Assembly: GCA_945643635.1 (NCBI GenBank) | Contig: CALZFC010000252.1 | Coordinates: 3,426,001 to 3,490,000, forward strand | Reading direction: 5' to 3' | DNA from: Allodiplogaster sudhausi | Lineage: Eukaryota; Nematoda; Chromadorea; Rhabditida; Diplogasteridae | Length of the DNA: 64,000 bases | In this document: positions 10,807 through 22,645 of the stretch, piece by piece | How positions within the stretch are numbered: the stretch's first letter is position 1 | Layout: the number at the start of each line of letters is the position of its first letter | The notes under the pieces: model-generated | Told to the model about the DNA's origin: nothing | What the model saw: the letters and a program-made list of their open reading frames with translations, nothing else | Database searches by the model: none | Position numbers and translations under genes: made by a program

Positions 10807-13800
10807 ATGATCGATCCGATCGAGTGCAAGTACGACTCGGACGAGGCATTCGAAACCTGTTACTACACTATTATTCATCTTCTTTTTATTCTGATACTTT
10901 ATGAATACATATTTTTGAAGCTTGATTTGGGTGAAGACTAATCAATAGAAGTGTAGCAGAAATTATAGTGAGTGATTTATAAATAAAAATAGTTGCAGCT
11001 GATTATGCGTCCGAAGGCGGCGGTGCAGCGCCAGCAAATCAAACGATCAACGAATCGGGAATCGTTTGCACTGTATGCGGAGACAATGGTAAGCTGAACT
11101 ATCTCGCTTCGACTTCTTCTCTGTTTCACTTCTCCTTCAACAAAATCTAATGTTCACTTAAATATTTATGAATGTTTTTCTTTCCGTTAGCAAAAAGAGC
11201 GAGAATGCTCATTTTATGCCTTAAAAATGTCTTTTTGTTCAGGAACTGGCCGTCATTATGGAGCAACGACATGCAATGGCTGCAAAGGTAGTTTTACGCT
11301 TAAGAAATGATATGTTAAATAGTAATATGATCTTGATTACGAGATGATTGCTGTGTAATTTGAAGGATTCTTCCGCCGCACCATCCGCCGTGGCTACAAG
11401 TATTCGTGTCGATTCACTGGCAGCTGCAACATTGACAAGCGTCGGTTCATTCACTCTCTTTCCCTATTCATCTTTATCCACGGTTCAGTGCAATGAAGAA
11501 GAGAAAGGTAGCAGATGTTGAAGTCGCTTATTTTCTATTTGGAAAGCTTTGCCTGTCATGTCTCCTTAACCGATCACATTTATGGTACTTGTCAGTTAAA
11601 CTGACCATGTTTGTGTCTTCCCTCGTTGTCTCTTCTGGGTCGCATTAACTGTATTGATTTTCATTCTTCTCTCCTTTCTGCTCTCCAAATGAAAACGTGT
11701 GCTCTGTCTGTGCTTTCCATGGACCCTTCTAATTCTGTGCCCTGCCCCGGAAGGACGGCAACAATTTGGCATTTGAGGGCTGAACAGAAGAGCAAGAGAA
11801 GAAGGCGACTCCTCATTTTATTTGCGAATGAGGTCCAAAGGAAAAGATGCTGCGTCATCGAAAGGCAAAGAAATCTCTTTTAGTTTTTCACTCAAAATGA
11901 GCCTATCATTTGTCACATTAGTCTTCTCTTTTCGACTTCTGTCTCTCGATAATTTCTACTTGCATGGGTGGTCCCATATTGGATTGCAAAGCATATGAAT
12001 ACGGTACTGAGAGACAGTATCTCTGCATGCGCCTTCTCATAAACTGGGCGCAATGGCGATTCATAAAACTAGTGGGCGCTTGATTGTTTTGTTGTTGAAA
12101 GTGGGCTGACTTTCAGAAAACTCGTTGGAGAGGTTCGCAAAAAAATTCGCAGCCGGTATGAGCTCTCCACAATATCAGATTTTTTTCGCTTTTGCATAAA
12201 TTAGTGCATATTCTGAATAAGGAGGGAAGATGTTGAAAAGGATGCAGTCGTGGCTAAAACTGCTCATTCATTCTGCTCTTTGTTGCCGTTGGTCCGGAAT
12301 GATAAGACGCCCCTTATCTGTTTACTGACGACCAGTTGATATGACAATCCGTTTTGCTAGAATAGCCGTCGATTGATTGGGAGGCTGAGGCTGCCTACTT
12401 TTAGCTAAGCAGTGGTGCTGGGAGGGGAGGAGTATGAAATTCAGATGGATAAGTTGTGGGGAAAGAATGGCTAGCACGTGAATTGCAGCCTCCCGCCTCG
12501 TTGTCTGCCAGCGCCTTTTTTGTTTCTCTCCCATGGGTTTCTTGACAGCTGGCGAAGGAGGGAATTCACTCATTGGCAGTGAGAGAGAGAGAGAGATACA
12601 GAGCGAGGGATAGAGAGAGGAAGAGAGGAGAGAGAGAGACCACCATGGTCATTGTGAAGTAGGAGTGAAACGGAGAGAGACGATGAAGAGAAGCGAAAGA
12701 AGCAGAAGTAAAGATGATAAAAGACGCTTATGACGCAAGGGAAGGCGACACATGACTGACAGGCATAAGCGCTTACGCAGTAATGCACATCTACTCAAAA
12801 TGCAGAGCAATCGATGGATGATCCACGAAGAATCTGTGAATACAAAATCGATATTCATTGATTATGTGCCCTAGCCAAAATGAAGAAAAAAAAGTGCTTG
12901 CAGATAACCGCGCCGTCTGTCGCTTCTGTCGTTACATGAGATGTATCAATGCTGGAATGAAAGAAGACGGTACTCCTTTTTTCCTTATTATTTCCTCAAA
13001 AATAAATAGCATTGTTTACTTTAACTTATTTGTTCATGTAAAGCATTTATTGCTTGTCCATTTCCAGCCGTCCAAAGTGAACGGGACGTGATTGGGAAGC
13101 GGCCGAAGCAGCAGTCGACTTCTCAGCAGCTGCCTGGCTCTTCCGCTTCAGTCGCTCTTGACGCGTCCCCTGCGCTGCCCCCCTCGCGGCTCAGGCACAT
13201 CTCAGAGCCTGGCGGATCTGGTTTGCATTCTTTCACTCTTGCAATGATATTCATTGTGAAATGCTGTAAGAAATGTATAAACGTTAATTCGAATAAGGCA
13301 TACGATGTTCTTCAAGGTCTTAGATAGTACAACTTATTCACAAAAGGGTGAAAGGGATAAAACAAGAGAGGGGGGAGGGGAAGCGACACATTCGTTGACT
13401 GTTTAGTGACGATATCTGAAAGGTAAGTTGAGACTCGATCTGACCAATGCTGTTCAGGTTCTCCATCGGTGTCCTCGACTGGCCCTCCATCGGCCGCCGT
13501 CCCAACGAAGCGACGGCAGTCACAGAACATCGAGCCAGAGTTTGTAGTCTATTCTTTCATTTCTTATTAATTAGTTGGCTTTTGGCTTCATTGTGATTTC
13601 AGATGATCATGAAGTTTGCATGCGCCCTATTAATATAGCGTCGAGGATGCAAATCGGGCAATGTTTTCTAGAATCATTGTGTGTTTGAAGCAAGGTTGAT
13701 TTGAATAATTATATCTCGGGTGTCCACTTTCTGCTGAACGCTCTTTGGAGTGGTTCAGCTAGTCTAGCAGGCCATTCAGATGAGCTCTCTTTGAGTCACA

Positions 13801-14305
13801 TCAAGTGGATGGGCGGGAACAAGGAGGACTTTGTCCCCTCTTCCCCTTCTCATTCTTCCCTTTCTGGTGGAAGTGTGTTGAATCATACTGAACCTATGAT
13901 AGATAGGACACGTGGCTTTGAATTTGTTCTCTTCTTTTACAGCTGTTTCTAGTGTAGTCAACTTTGTGGTTGGCAATTCAATTTAGCCAAGGCTCCTTAA
14001 GGAATGCATCTTGGAGGGAAGAGAGAGAGAGAAGGAGAGAAACAAGAGTGCATGTTGGAGGGGAGTCAGAGAGAGAGAGAGAAGGAGAAAAAGAAGAGTT
14101 CGCCTAGAAATGGATGGATAAAGAGATGCTGACGCCTGTGGTTGTTCTCTGAATTTGAGGGGGAAAGGTAGTCGGGCAAAGTTTGGTTCTCTTGACTAAG
14201 AGAGAACAGAAGAGCAAGAGATGATTGAGAGAGAGAGAGCAGAACGATGGTCTGATTCAGAGAGATTCAGATGACTGGGTGGTCTCTCTCATTCTCTCTC
14301 TCTCG

Positions 14306-14360
<55 letters not shown>

Positions 14361-16091
14361 CCCTGTTCTCTCTATCTTCCATCATTCATTATTCTCGCCC
14401 AGTACCTTGATTCCTGTCTCCTGTTAATAGCACTGCTTCGAGTATTTGTCTTTCTCTTTATCCTCTTATTTTTTCCCTTTCCAAGCATCCCCTGCAGCTC
14501 TCTGGCCTGAAGTAACAACGAACAGAACTAGTTGTAATGGCCCTCTTGCATTGAAATTGCTATGGGATGAAAAAAAAAATGCATTTACGATTTATGAAAT
14601 CAATGAGATGATAAAATAGATATATCGCAAATAAATTATGACAAAAAAAAACATGAAAAAGCAGCCATTGAGCAAACTGCAATACAAATAATCTCAAAGT
14701 GATTATTTGTATGGATGCAGAGAGTACAACGTGAAGAGAGGCTCGCCAGAAGCTCAGAATTCCTCGTCTTCCTCTCCTCCTTCTGCGGACTCTGCATCTG
14801 CCTCGGCTACAGGCGCGGAAGGGAATTGGGACACTCCGCAGCGTCTCCTCGACTCACTCTTGAGGCTAGAATCAAGGATTGGCAGCAAAATATTCAGTAG
14901 CTGTTTTCTAGTTGACTTAACATTGTCATAGTTGTTGTTTGTTCCAGATCAGAGCAGTCCATTCAACGAATGCAGACGACTGTCGTGGAGCAGACGGGAC
15001 ACGTGGAGTACTCCACACGGCCTGAGGAACCGGTACAACTCACTTTTCAGCTCACTCCTTTTTCGTTTATATTGCAATTCGATCAGTGGGGACTGTAGAT
15101 GTGGGAATAAAACTAGTTAAAATGAGAGAGGTGCTCAAAGATGTAGAGAGAGTGGAAGAGAGGACGAGGGGGAAGAGAGAAAGAGAACTCAGTTGCCGCC
15201 TCTTAGCCTGACCTTCTCATCCGACAGAAGCCGCCTCCAATCGAAGGGGGCCGAGCTGCCACTGTCAACGACATCTTCACTTCCATCCACTCGCAGCTTC
15301 TTCTTGTCATCGAGTGGGCCAAGACCTTGCCGCCCTTTGCCGAGTTGTCCACGGAGGATCAGGTCAGAGACAGAATTGGAGAAAGACCTTGTCGGATTGT
15401 AGTCAAAGCTTCCTTCTCTGGACTTTTTTTTTTATACTTTTTCTGTTGTTATTGAGGCATTGAAATTATACTGCCTCATGCATGTGTTCTGCAAGCAGAG
15501 GTTATTGAAGTATCACTCAGTATGTTGATTTACGAAGCATTCTGTAAATTAAGATGAACCTTAATCCTCAAGTGGCCTGGTTCAGACTGCCCTCCTCCGT
15601 CACTTCGCGAAGCAGCAGCTCGTTCTCTGCGTGGCCTACCGTTCCATCAATGCACCCAACACTCTCAAACTCATCAATGACTCTTACATTCCACGAGTCA
15701 CGCAACGAGGAGAGCAAATGTACGTCCTTTTATTGCATCGGATTGTGATTTTTTTTTATTTGAACAGTGCCATGTTGTGGTGTATTATAAATATTATTAC
15801 TGACTTGGCGCTATGTGGCGGACTAATAATATCATTTTACCAGCTTCTATTATTTCCCTGACAATGAGATAAATGTAATGACGAGTTGAATGTTGCAGTG
15901 AATTCTACTCGCGAGATTGCGAAAGAGTTCTGGACGAATTAGTGGCCCCCATGCGATTCCTCAAGATTGACGACACCGAGTTTGTCGCCATGAAGGCATG
16001 CATTCTATTCAACCCAGGTGTGTCCTCTCGTTTTTCACTCCTCTTTGGCCGCTCTATTTCTCTCCCTTTCTCGTTCTCACTCACTCACTTA

Positions 16092-16122
<31 letters not shown>

Positions 16123-17636
16123 ACTCTCACTCTCACTCTGTCTCTGTGTCTCTCTCTCTCTCTCTAGTCTCTCTCTCTCCCTTCCTCTCTTCCTATACTC
16201 TGCTGGCTTCCTTTGAGTTGCCCGTGGTCTGTCCTCGTCCACTGTGATGTCTGTGCTGGCCACTCGGCGGAAGATCTTCGCAGCCCTTGAGTGCCACTGC
16301 CGTCGTCGTCGCCCTGAGGATGTGAACCGACTCGGAGATCTCACTTTCTTCATCCTCAGCCCTCTCCAGGTTCATTCTTTGCCAGTTTCAAATTGATTGT
16401 TCGACTATTTTGAGCAGCTTTCTACAGTCTATTCAATGCCATTTCTTGGGAGTTTGAATAGAGTGCAAGATTACAATGATGAATGTTGTGATTGCAGTCA
16501 CTGGCGAATTGCATTGGAGACGACGTTCTGGTGTCCAAGTTGTGTGGAGCAGCGCGCATTGATCTGCTCATGGAGGAGCTCATTCTCTCTGATGCCGAAG
16601 AACAAAAATGTTTCTACTTTTCCTATGTTTATTTTTTGCTTCTTGACAACTAGAATGATGATAACTAATCCTCTCTCCCACTTTAGAAAAGACCTTGTTG
16701 ATTTAAAATGGTTTTGAATGTTAAGTTATGCTGCCCCTCCGCGGAGACGGCACAACCACCTCGCCTGCCCCGCCCCCTTCCACCCCTTCAGTCATGGCCA
16801 CTCCCCATGCTCATCACCATCTGCAGAGACCGCATCCCTTCAGGCAACAAGTTCCTGCTGATTCACCGTACCATTCAATGAAGTCAGTTCTCTCTTTCTC
16901 TTTCCCTCCCTATTGTTTCTAGTAGCTCCATCTACCCATCCCCCCCCCATTGATAATGCCCTTTTCAGCCAGTCCAGTCTGCCTGGTTCCTCTTCTGCCC
17001 ATCAGTCCATGCGGCCAATGCGTTTTCAGCACGGTGGACAAGAGGTTGGAAATTCGACAATTTTGTTATTTCGTTGATCTTTAAGCATTATACAAACGGG
17101 TACAGTGAAAATCCGAAACAACTAACTTTTATTTTCATCCGCTTTATTAGTTGAAATCAGAAATGGCCTGCCTTAACTGGTTTTTAAAGCGAATGTACGC
17201 ATATTCAGATGAACTACGAGACGCGTCCAAAGACGGAGTACGGTACTCTCCCTAAGATGGATTACGGTACTTCGACAACTGCCATCGCCGCTGGCAACCC
17301 AACCCTTTCTTCCTTCGTCCTCGGTACCTACGATACCTACGGAGCGGAATCGCCTCCTCTGGAGCATCCGAACGGAGAAGCAGGCAAAGACCTTTTCATT
17401 TCATTTTATTTTCTTATCTTCTTTATCTATATTTGGCAGAATTTTAAGGTGGTGGGAAATGTTTGTATTCTTGTTCGTGTGATTGAAAGTCTTACAAAGT
17501 GGTATATAGTAATAATGATGGTCGATAGCCAGATTCTTGAGGTCGGAATTACTTCTTTGATTCTTCACCTCCTCAGTGGTCTTCTCCAGTGCTCTCAGCC
17601 TGCGATCCTCCACCTTACCATCTCGGTGGCTATTAA
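10807..17636 (+). CDS. HNF4-like nuclear hormone receptor
   Basis: Ligand-type transcription factor acting in the nucleus. Eighteen exons, mostly phase-compatible: 10804-10858, 10999-11088, 11243-11287, 11366-11440, 12904-12969, 13068-13220, 13458-13539, 14721-14896, about 14953-15032, 15228-15362, 15586-15719, 15899-16017, 16218-16369, 16498-16609, 16726-16882, 16969-17044, 17209-about 17383, 17577 to the stop; about 640 aa. The DNA-binding domain has C-T-V-C, a P-box C-N-G-C-K-G-F-F-R-R and a second finger ending C-R-F-C-R-Y-M-R-C, followed by A-V-Q-S-E-R-D. The hinge is serine-rich. The ligand domain has the helix 3-4 signature I-E-W-A-K-T-L-P-P-F-A-E-L, then D-Q and L-L-R, a helix 8-9 motif M-R-F-L-K-I-D-D-T-E-F, and an AF-2-like L-L-M-E-E-L. 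The tail is rich in P, S, T and H. HNF4 has C-D-G-C-K-G, so the P-box D is N here. Exon 9's acceptor and the last donor are uncertain; the end could shift to about 17660. Confidence 0.9.
11441..12903 (+). other. long intron inside the second zinc finger
   Basis: This 1463-bp intron splits the receptor's DNA-binding domain between I-D-K-H and N-R-A-V-C. It holds GA-rich sequence near 12578-12640 and short frames on both strands (for example minus 12573-12322), none with recognisable content. Confidence 0.7.
14281..14357 (+). repeat. (CT)n microsatellite in receptor intron
   Basis: CT dinucleotides with single-base interruptions inside the 1.2-kb intron before the hinge exon of the nuclear receptor. 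Confidence 0.9.
16085..16190 (+). repeat. (CT)n/(CACTCT)n tract in a receptor intron
   Basis: A CT array containing a run of CACTCT repeats fills much of the 200-bp intron before exon 13 (16218). It could serve as an extended polypyrimidine tract for that acceptor. Confidence 0.8.
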
Positions 17637-17664
17637 GTTGCCCAGCTTTCTATTCGCTTTAGAT

Positions 17665-18559
17665 TCATGTTAATATATGCATAGTTTCCATCTTGATTAA
17701 ACTGTAGCATCTCAGAATTTTATCAAAGTTCCATTGTTTGAAACCATAGATAGAGCGTGCCTTAAGGCCTTTAATATGTGTTTCCAAATTTTGCATGTAT
17801 GGATTGCGCATGAGTAATGCATCCGAAGAAGATATCAGAACTATGGAATTTTATATTAGATTAGTCATTTTTTCATTCGTTTTATATCAATATTCACGTC
17901 CAATGCGGGAAGAATGTTATCTGGAAAAATACAGGAGAAAAAATCGAGATTTTATCTAAACGTCTGCTCATTATTCACTGATCTGCCGCCCCTTTGCATT
18001 ATTATTATGGTTGATTTATTCTAAATGTCAAAACAGTATTGACTATCTTTTCCTCTAAATGTCCTTGAAATGTAATTGAAGAGTATTTGGCCGGGCATTC
18101 TTGCAAGTAGTTTGCAGGGTGTTGATGTGTACGGTGAGACCAGGGGTGAGGAAGGGAGAAGAAGTTCTCTCTTGTCAACCCTGCAAGATTCTGGATACAC
18201 GGAGGACGCAGTCCGCAGCTAACGATTACCTCATGTTCCATACACAATTGCTCAACTCGATCTGTTCATCCCTGCCGTCTTCTGCCATTCATTGTATGTT
18301 TGTGTATTTCAAATAAAAGGGTTTTATTATATCTCAATTTTTTTAGTCAAGACCGATTATGAAGAAAGGATACAGCGCTAAACTATCATGTCGATTAAAG
18401 ATAAAACCATCAGACAGAAAGTGACAAAACGACGAAATTGAAAGAAACACTACCCCTACTAATTTCCCTCGAACTACAATACAAGTTTGAAATTTATTCT
18501 AGACATTCATCATTTCATGGATTCCGGCATGTTGTTGTTAAATCTACACTTTTGTATAC
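17665..18559. other. gap: downstream of the receptor gene
   Basis: Mostly AT-rich and probably 3' UTR plus intergenic DNA. An AATAAA lies at 18312-18317, far from the stop. A minus frame at 18247-18005 is open but unrecognised. Confidence 0.4.
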
Positions 18560-18637
18560 CGAAATGTATCTGAGGCGGTAGAAGAATCTTGTCCACCGCG
18601 TTGTCTGTGAGCGTTTGCAAAGGAAGTTTAGAAGTAG
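18560..18637 (-). CDS. candidate exon, minus strand
   Basis: Bounded by a strong acceptor (CTTCCTTCCAG) and a donor (TTTCG|GTATAC) on the minus strand. The central frame reads T-S-K-L-P-L-Q-T-L-T-D-N-A-V-D-K-I-L-L-P. It may belong with other minus-strand exon-like pieces up to 21.6 kb. No family recognised. Confidence 0.3.
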
Positions 18638-18775
18638 CTGGAAGGAAGAACGGAGCGAGTCTCAGGGGATCCGGCTCTCTCTCTCCACTGCCTAACAAAG
18701 CGAAGGATTCGTGCTGTGCATGTGTTCTTCAGGCTGGCTGTCATACTGCCTCTGGCAATGATAGAAATACCTAAG

Positions 18776-18806
<31 letters not shown>

Positions 18807-19180
18807 GAGAGACGGAATAGACTTGCTGGGAAGGTAGAGCACTGGAACGAGTGATACGGTACAGCTTGTGATTGAGAGCGATGGTGATAAAATCGTAGTC
18901 TGGGTAGGCCGATACCGCTTGGGCTCTAATCGTAAGCTTCTTAATAATCCATGCTATCTTTGCTTCTTGTTGTCATTGGTACGGAGATCTGTCTCCTGAG
19001 CGAATTGAGAAATGGTTGAGAGATGGAAATAAAGTGGCGCAAGGAAAGTGGTGAGAGAGGGAGATTGAGAGAGGTAGCGAGACATAGGGAAGAGAGATTG
19101 AGAGACAGTGAGAGAAGCTGAGATGTAGAATAGACAAAGGATAAAGAGAGAATGAGAGTATAAGCTCTTCTCGACTTGAT
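18776..19180. other. gap: GA-rich low-complexity DNA
   Basis: GA tracts occur at about 18776-18812 and 19040-19160. No gene is supported. Confidence 0.5.
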
Positions 19181-19642
19181 AAGTGCGGCCGCCGGCAGTC
19201 CAAGCTGTCTCCTTAACTGACAGTCTCCTCTGCTTCCCTCTCTATCACACCAACTGTAATCTCTTTTTCATTTACATCTTGTTAAATCTCTCACGCACCT
19301 TCCTCTTCTCGACACTTCCTTTCACGATCTCGAAGAGAATGAGAAGAAAAGACCAAATTTGTAAAAGAGAAAAAAGAGTGAGAAGGTAAAGTGGTAAACC
19401 ATCCCAAGTTTGTTAGGAGAGATGTCTTCTAGAACTGTCACACGGAGAGGAGTAAAATAACTACCGTCTCTTTTTCTCATGCTTTCCATGAATTCACCAC
19501 ATTCTCACCTTGTCTCACTCCACAGTCCAAACATGTCAACTTCAATTTGAATCATCTGTAGTTTTACTCGAGATCTTTAGCTGAAATGAATGTTCGCAAC
19601 TTGTTCGCTTTCTCCGGTTATTCCTTCCTCTCTATTTTCAAT

Positions 19643-19754
19643 TTATTGTCTCCACCATCCCTTATCATGAGAATTATATTTTTCGAACTCTTGCTCAGTA
19701 TGTAGTCTGCCGGTCCAAATTGCCAGTTTTCCAACCGCTTGCCCCTTGTAGAAT
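19643..19754 (-). CDS. candidate terminal exon, minus strand
   Basis: A minus-strand acceptor (AAATTCTTACAG) opens into 37 codons ending in TAA, with the protein-like string Y-K-G-Q-A-V-G-K-L-A-I-W-T-G-R-L-H-T. The upstream exon must end in phase 2. Candidate upstream pieces lie at 20.7-21.6 kb. No domain recognised. Confidence 0.35.
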
Positions 19755-20887
19755 CTGTAAGAATTTTTAATGTAAGCAAAGAAGTCTCCTACAACAATAA
19801 CAAATGACATATAATATCAGCATTTCGCGCCTGACTTCTCTCAACCTGTTCATTATCATTCCTCCGATCCCTTCGCCGCCAATCGGTCGGTCGCTTCTAA
19901 TTCTCTTCTCTCACTTCCTCCCTGCTCTCCGAGTGTGTTCTCTTTTCCATTTGGGTTATCTCTGCGAAGCGCCTTTCTTATTGTAAACTCAACGCTGGAA
20001 ACCAAATCCACATTTATGGAAGCTATCATTTTTTTATCCGTTATTTCTTTATGAACCATTCTCTATCTTCTTTCTCTCTCTCGTCTCACGAACAGTTAAA
20101 AAGAAAACTCTCTCTATCCCATTGTTTTTGCAGACATCATGATGGAAAATCTTTAATTTCACTCTGATCCTGTTTATATTTCTGTGAGTATTCGAATGAA
20201 TGATTTTCACTTGGATTTTAAATCTGCTGCTGTAGAATTGCTCGATGGACGTTGTTATCTGGCTCGTTTAGTACAAGCTTTCTCTTTTCTAATCCACGCT
20301 AAGCTGACCTGAAATAGCTGCGTCGACCTTTGGTATTAGGATTCTAACTGATAAGCAGAACTGTTTGAGTCGCTCACTTGATTACTACAGTCCAGTTTTT
20401 TTCTTACGCATCTATCAAAAAAAAATTGCGAAAGCAAAAAAAAAACTAGTCGCCTCATACCTTTGCCTTTAAATGTATCCCTTAACTAATAGAATTTTAT
20501 GGAAGATTCCTGCGTTCCATTCGAATAACAAGATCTCGCTTGCTAGCAGAGATCGTTGTGGAGTCACGGCCATTTCCTTGTTGGGTTGGCGTGTACAGAC
20601 TGTGATGTTTCCTTGCTTGTATTCGATGAAAGAGGGAAAGTGAGAGAATGAGCCAGGAAGTAGACGAGATGAAGAGATTCCAAAGGGTCAGCGGAAAGAG
20701 ATAAGAACTGTGTCCTTGCGTCAACATTCACACTTCTTCTTCTTCTTCTTCTTCATTAAACCACCAGAACAGGCGGAGAAGTTTAGCACCTCGTTAATAT
20801 TAGTAGCCAGGGCATTCTTGGCCTGACCACGTGAGTAAAGACACGTGATTCGCGCTAGAGTTATCAAATGGAGACGATGTTCAATCA

Positions 20888-21146
20888 TCAAAGACGTCGA
20901 TCTCTTGCCTCTTGTGGAGTGCAAACAAAACTAAAAAAATAGTTTGCAACGAACTCTCCCAATCCGCTCTTCCTCGCATTAAAGATTGCCCACAACTTTT
21001 TGTACCATTTTATTGCGATGAAAAGGGTGAGAGTTGTGCGACTGATGCGATCGGACCATTTTGGTGTGAAACGAAGGGATGATGAAAGGAGATCGGCGTA
21101 GTCTAGGAAAGCATTTCCATTCCATTCACTGCCATCGATCCGCAAT
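20888..21146 (-). CDS. candidate exon or ORF, minus strand
   Basis: After an acceptor-like GTAAAG the minus strand is open for about 86 codons to a stop at 20888. It includes N-A-F-L-D-Y-A-D-L-L-S-S-S-L-R-F-T-P-K and later A-R-K-S-G-L-G-E-F-V-A-N. A possible donor (ATG|GTCCGA) near 21055 would shorten it. The composition is protein-like and free of microsatellite. Unrecognised. Confidence 0.35.
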
Positions 21147-21469
21147 CTTTACTTCGTCCAGGAATTACAGGAAAAGGTGTAAATAATTGTGACTAATGCA
21201 ATGCCCCCTTCGCAAGGACAAAGAGATGGCAAATGTGAATTGCACTGGAACCACAAATGACAGGCTCGAAATAAGCAGATGGTCGATTCTACAGAGCAAT
21301 AAGTAAGGGAATGGAGACAGAAGGTAGAGAGCGAGAGAGAAAAAGAGTAGGAAAGAGAGTGGCCAGAGAAAGAGAGATGTAGAAAAAGTATGGGGGGAAA
21401 GAAGGAGATGACTTATGTTAGGAGGAGGGGTGAGAGAAAAAGAGAAAGAGGCCGCATATACAAATGCAC

Positions 21470-21568
21470 CATCACAGTGTTGGGTCAGCTCGCATGGCTC
21501 GGTCCAGTGTTCAATGAACTCTTGGATGTCTAGGAACATCTGCGAGAGCTGACCTTTGATCCCTTCCA
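21470..21568 (-). CDS. candidate exon, minus strand (helical segment)
   Basis: Flanked on the minus strand by acceptor CGCAACAG and donor GATG|GTGCAT, with 32 codons in between. The frame is helical and acidic, with L-S-Q-M-F-L-D-I-Q-E-F-I-E-H-W-T-E-P. It is the most coding-like piece of the minus-strand set at 18.5-21.6 kb. The gene model is incomplete and no family is assigned. Confidence 0.4.
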
Positions 21569-21699
21569 CTGTTGCGAATGAGGAGGAGAAGATACGAAAG
21601 AGTGTGTGAGAGTGAGAGAGCATCTGATGAGAAAGGAACCAGAAATAACTGATCTCGCAACTGTTCTCCTCATTCATTCCGCCTTGCCCCGTCGTTTCA

Positions 21700-22640
21700 C
21701 CGTAGAATGTCAGAGTTTATTCTTCTCACCAAACTAAAAGTAAATTTCTGTACTTGTATCTCTCGCTCTCGCCCTATCTGGAACTCTTCCTTTCCTTCCT
21801 TTCTAGAATGTAAAATTGCTCGAGGTGTTTTTTTCTATTCAGTAATGTACCATTTTACTACCCTGGGACAAAGAGATCGTCTTTTATTACCGCCGAACGC
21901 GGAGTGTCGACTTTGTCATTTCGAATTTGGTTTCCCTTTCTATTTATAAATGCGTCATAAAAGTGGGAATTTCATTAAAAAAATATAAATGTGGTCGACG
22001 TCTTGTCTCCCCTTTTCGTTTTGTAATTTATTCCGTTGAAAATGATGGCGCTGTCCCTATTGTTCTCATTTCTCTCTTCTTTTTCATCATAGGAATGCAC
22101 GATCGTTTTCCTGCATGTAATCTATGCGTTACGTCAATTGCTTCATATTCCGTTGATCGTGTTATAATATTCTCTGACATTACATTTTGATCTTCAATTT
22201 AGATCAGCCCATGTATCCCCCCACTTCTCTGAACAGACTATACTCTCTTTTCCTCCTGTTTTGCAAGTATAACATGTCACAAATATCTCCTCTTCTTGTA
22301 CTCCGACCTGCCTCCTCATCTGTCATTCATTCTCTTCTAGGGTCCCCTGCCAATCAGATAGCAGAACTGGACTCTCGGTTACTTTATACAAAGCAGTACA
22401 TAACGTTTATCAAGGCGTGAAACATATTTCTGCCCTTTGATAAGCTTCCTCAGTTACAACCCTTGCAGCGTTCAAAAGGCCTTCTGAGTGAGAGTGTAGA
22501 TAAATCCCTGTGGGACTTGGAACGTTTTACCAAGATTCTTACTTCTACCGTTCTATATTCAGCCTGTCCCAATATGCCTTTCTATATTTTGTCGCTAATA
22601 GCAATAAATAAAAATAAATGGCTGTAATTAACTGTAATTC
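21700..22640. other. gap: upstream of the acyltransferase gene
   Basis: No supported gene. Short open frames on the plus strand (for example 21707-21949 and 22187-22420) are not recognisable. The acyltransferase promoter or an outron is expected here. Confidence 0.4.
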
Positions 22641-22645
22641 TAAGG

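Noticed and set aside
21440..21490. Minus reading H-C-D-G-A-F-V-Y-A, similar to a motif in NACHT/NWD proteins
   Set aside because: A donor site falls inside the motif and no P-loop or other NACHT element is present.
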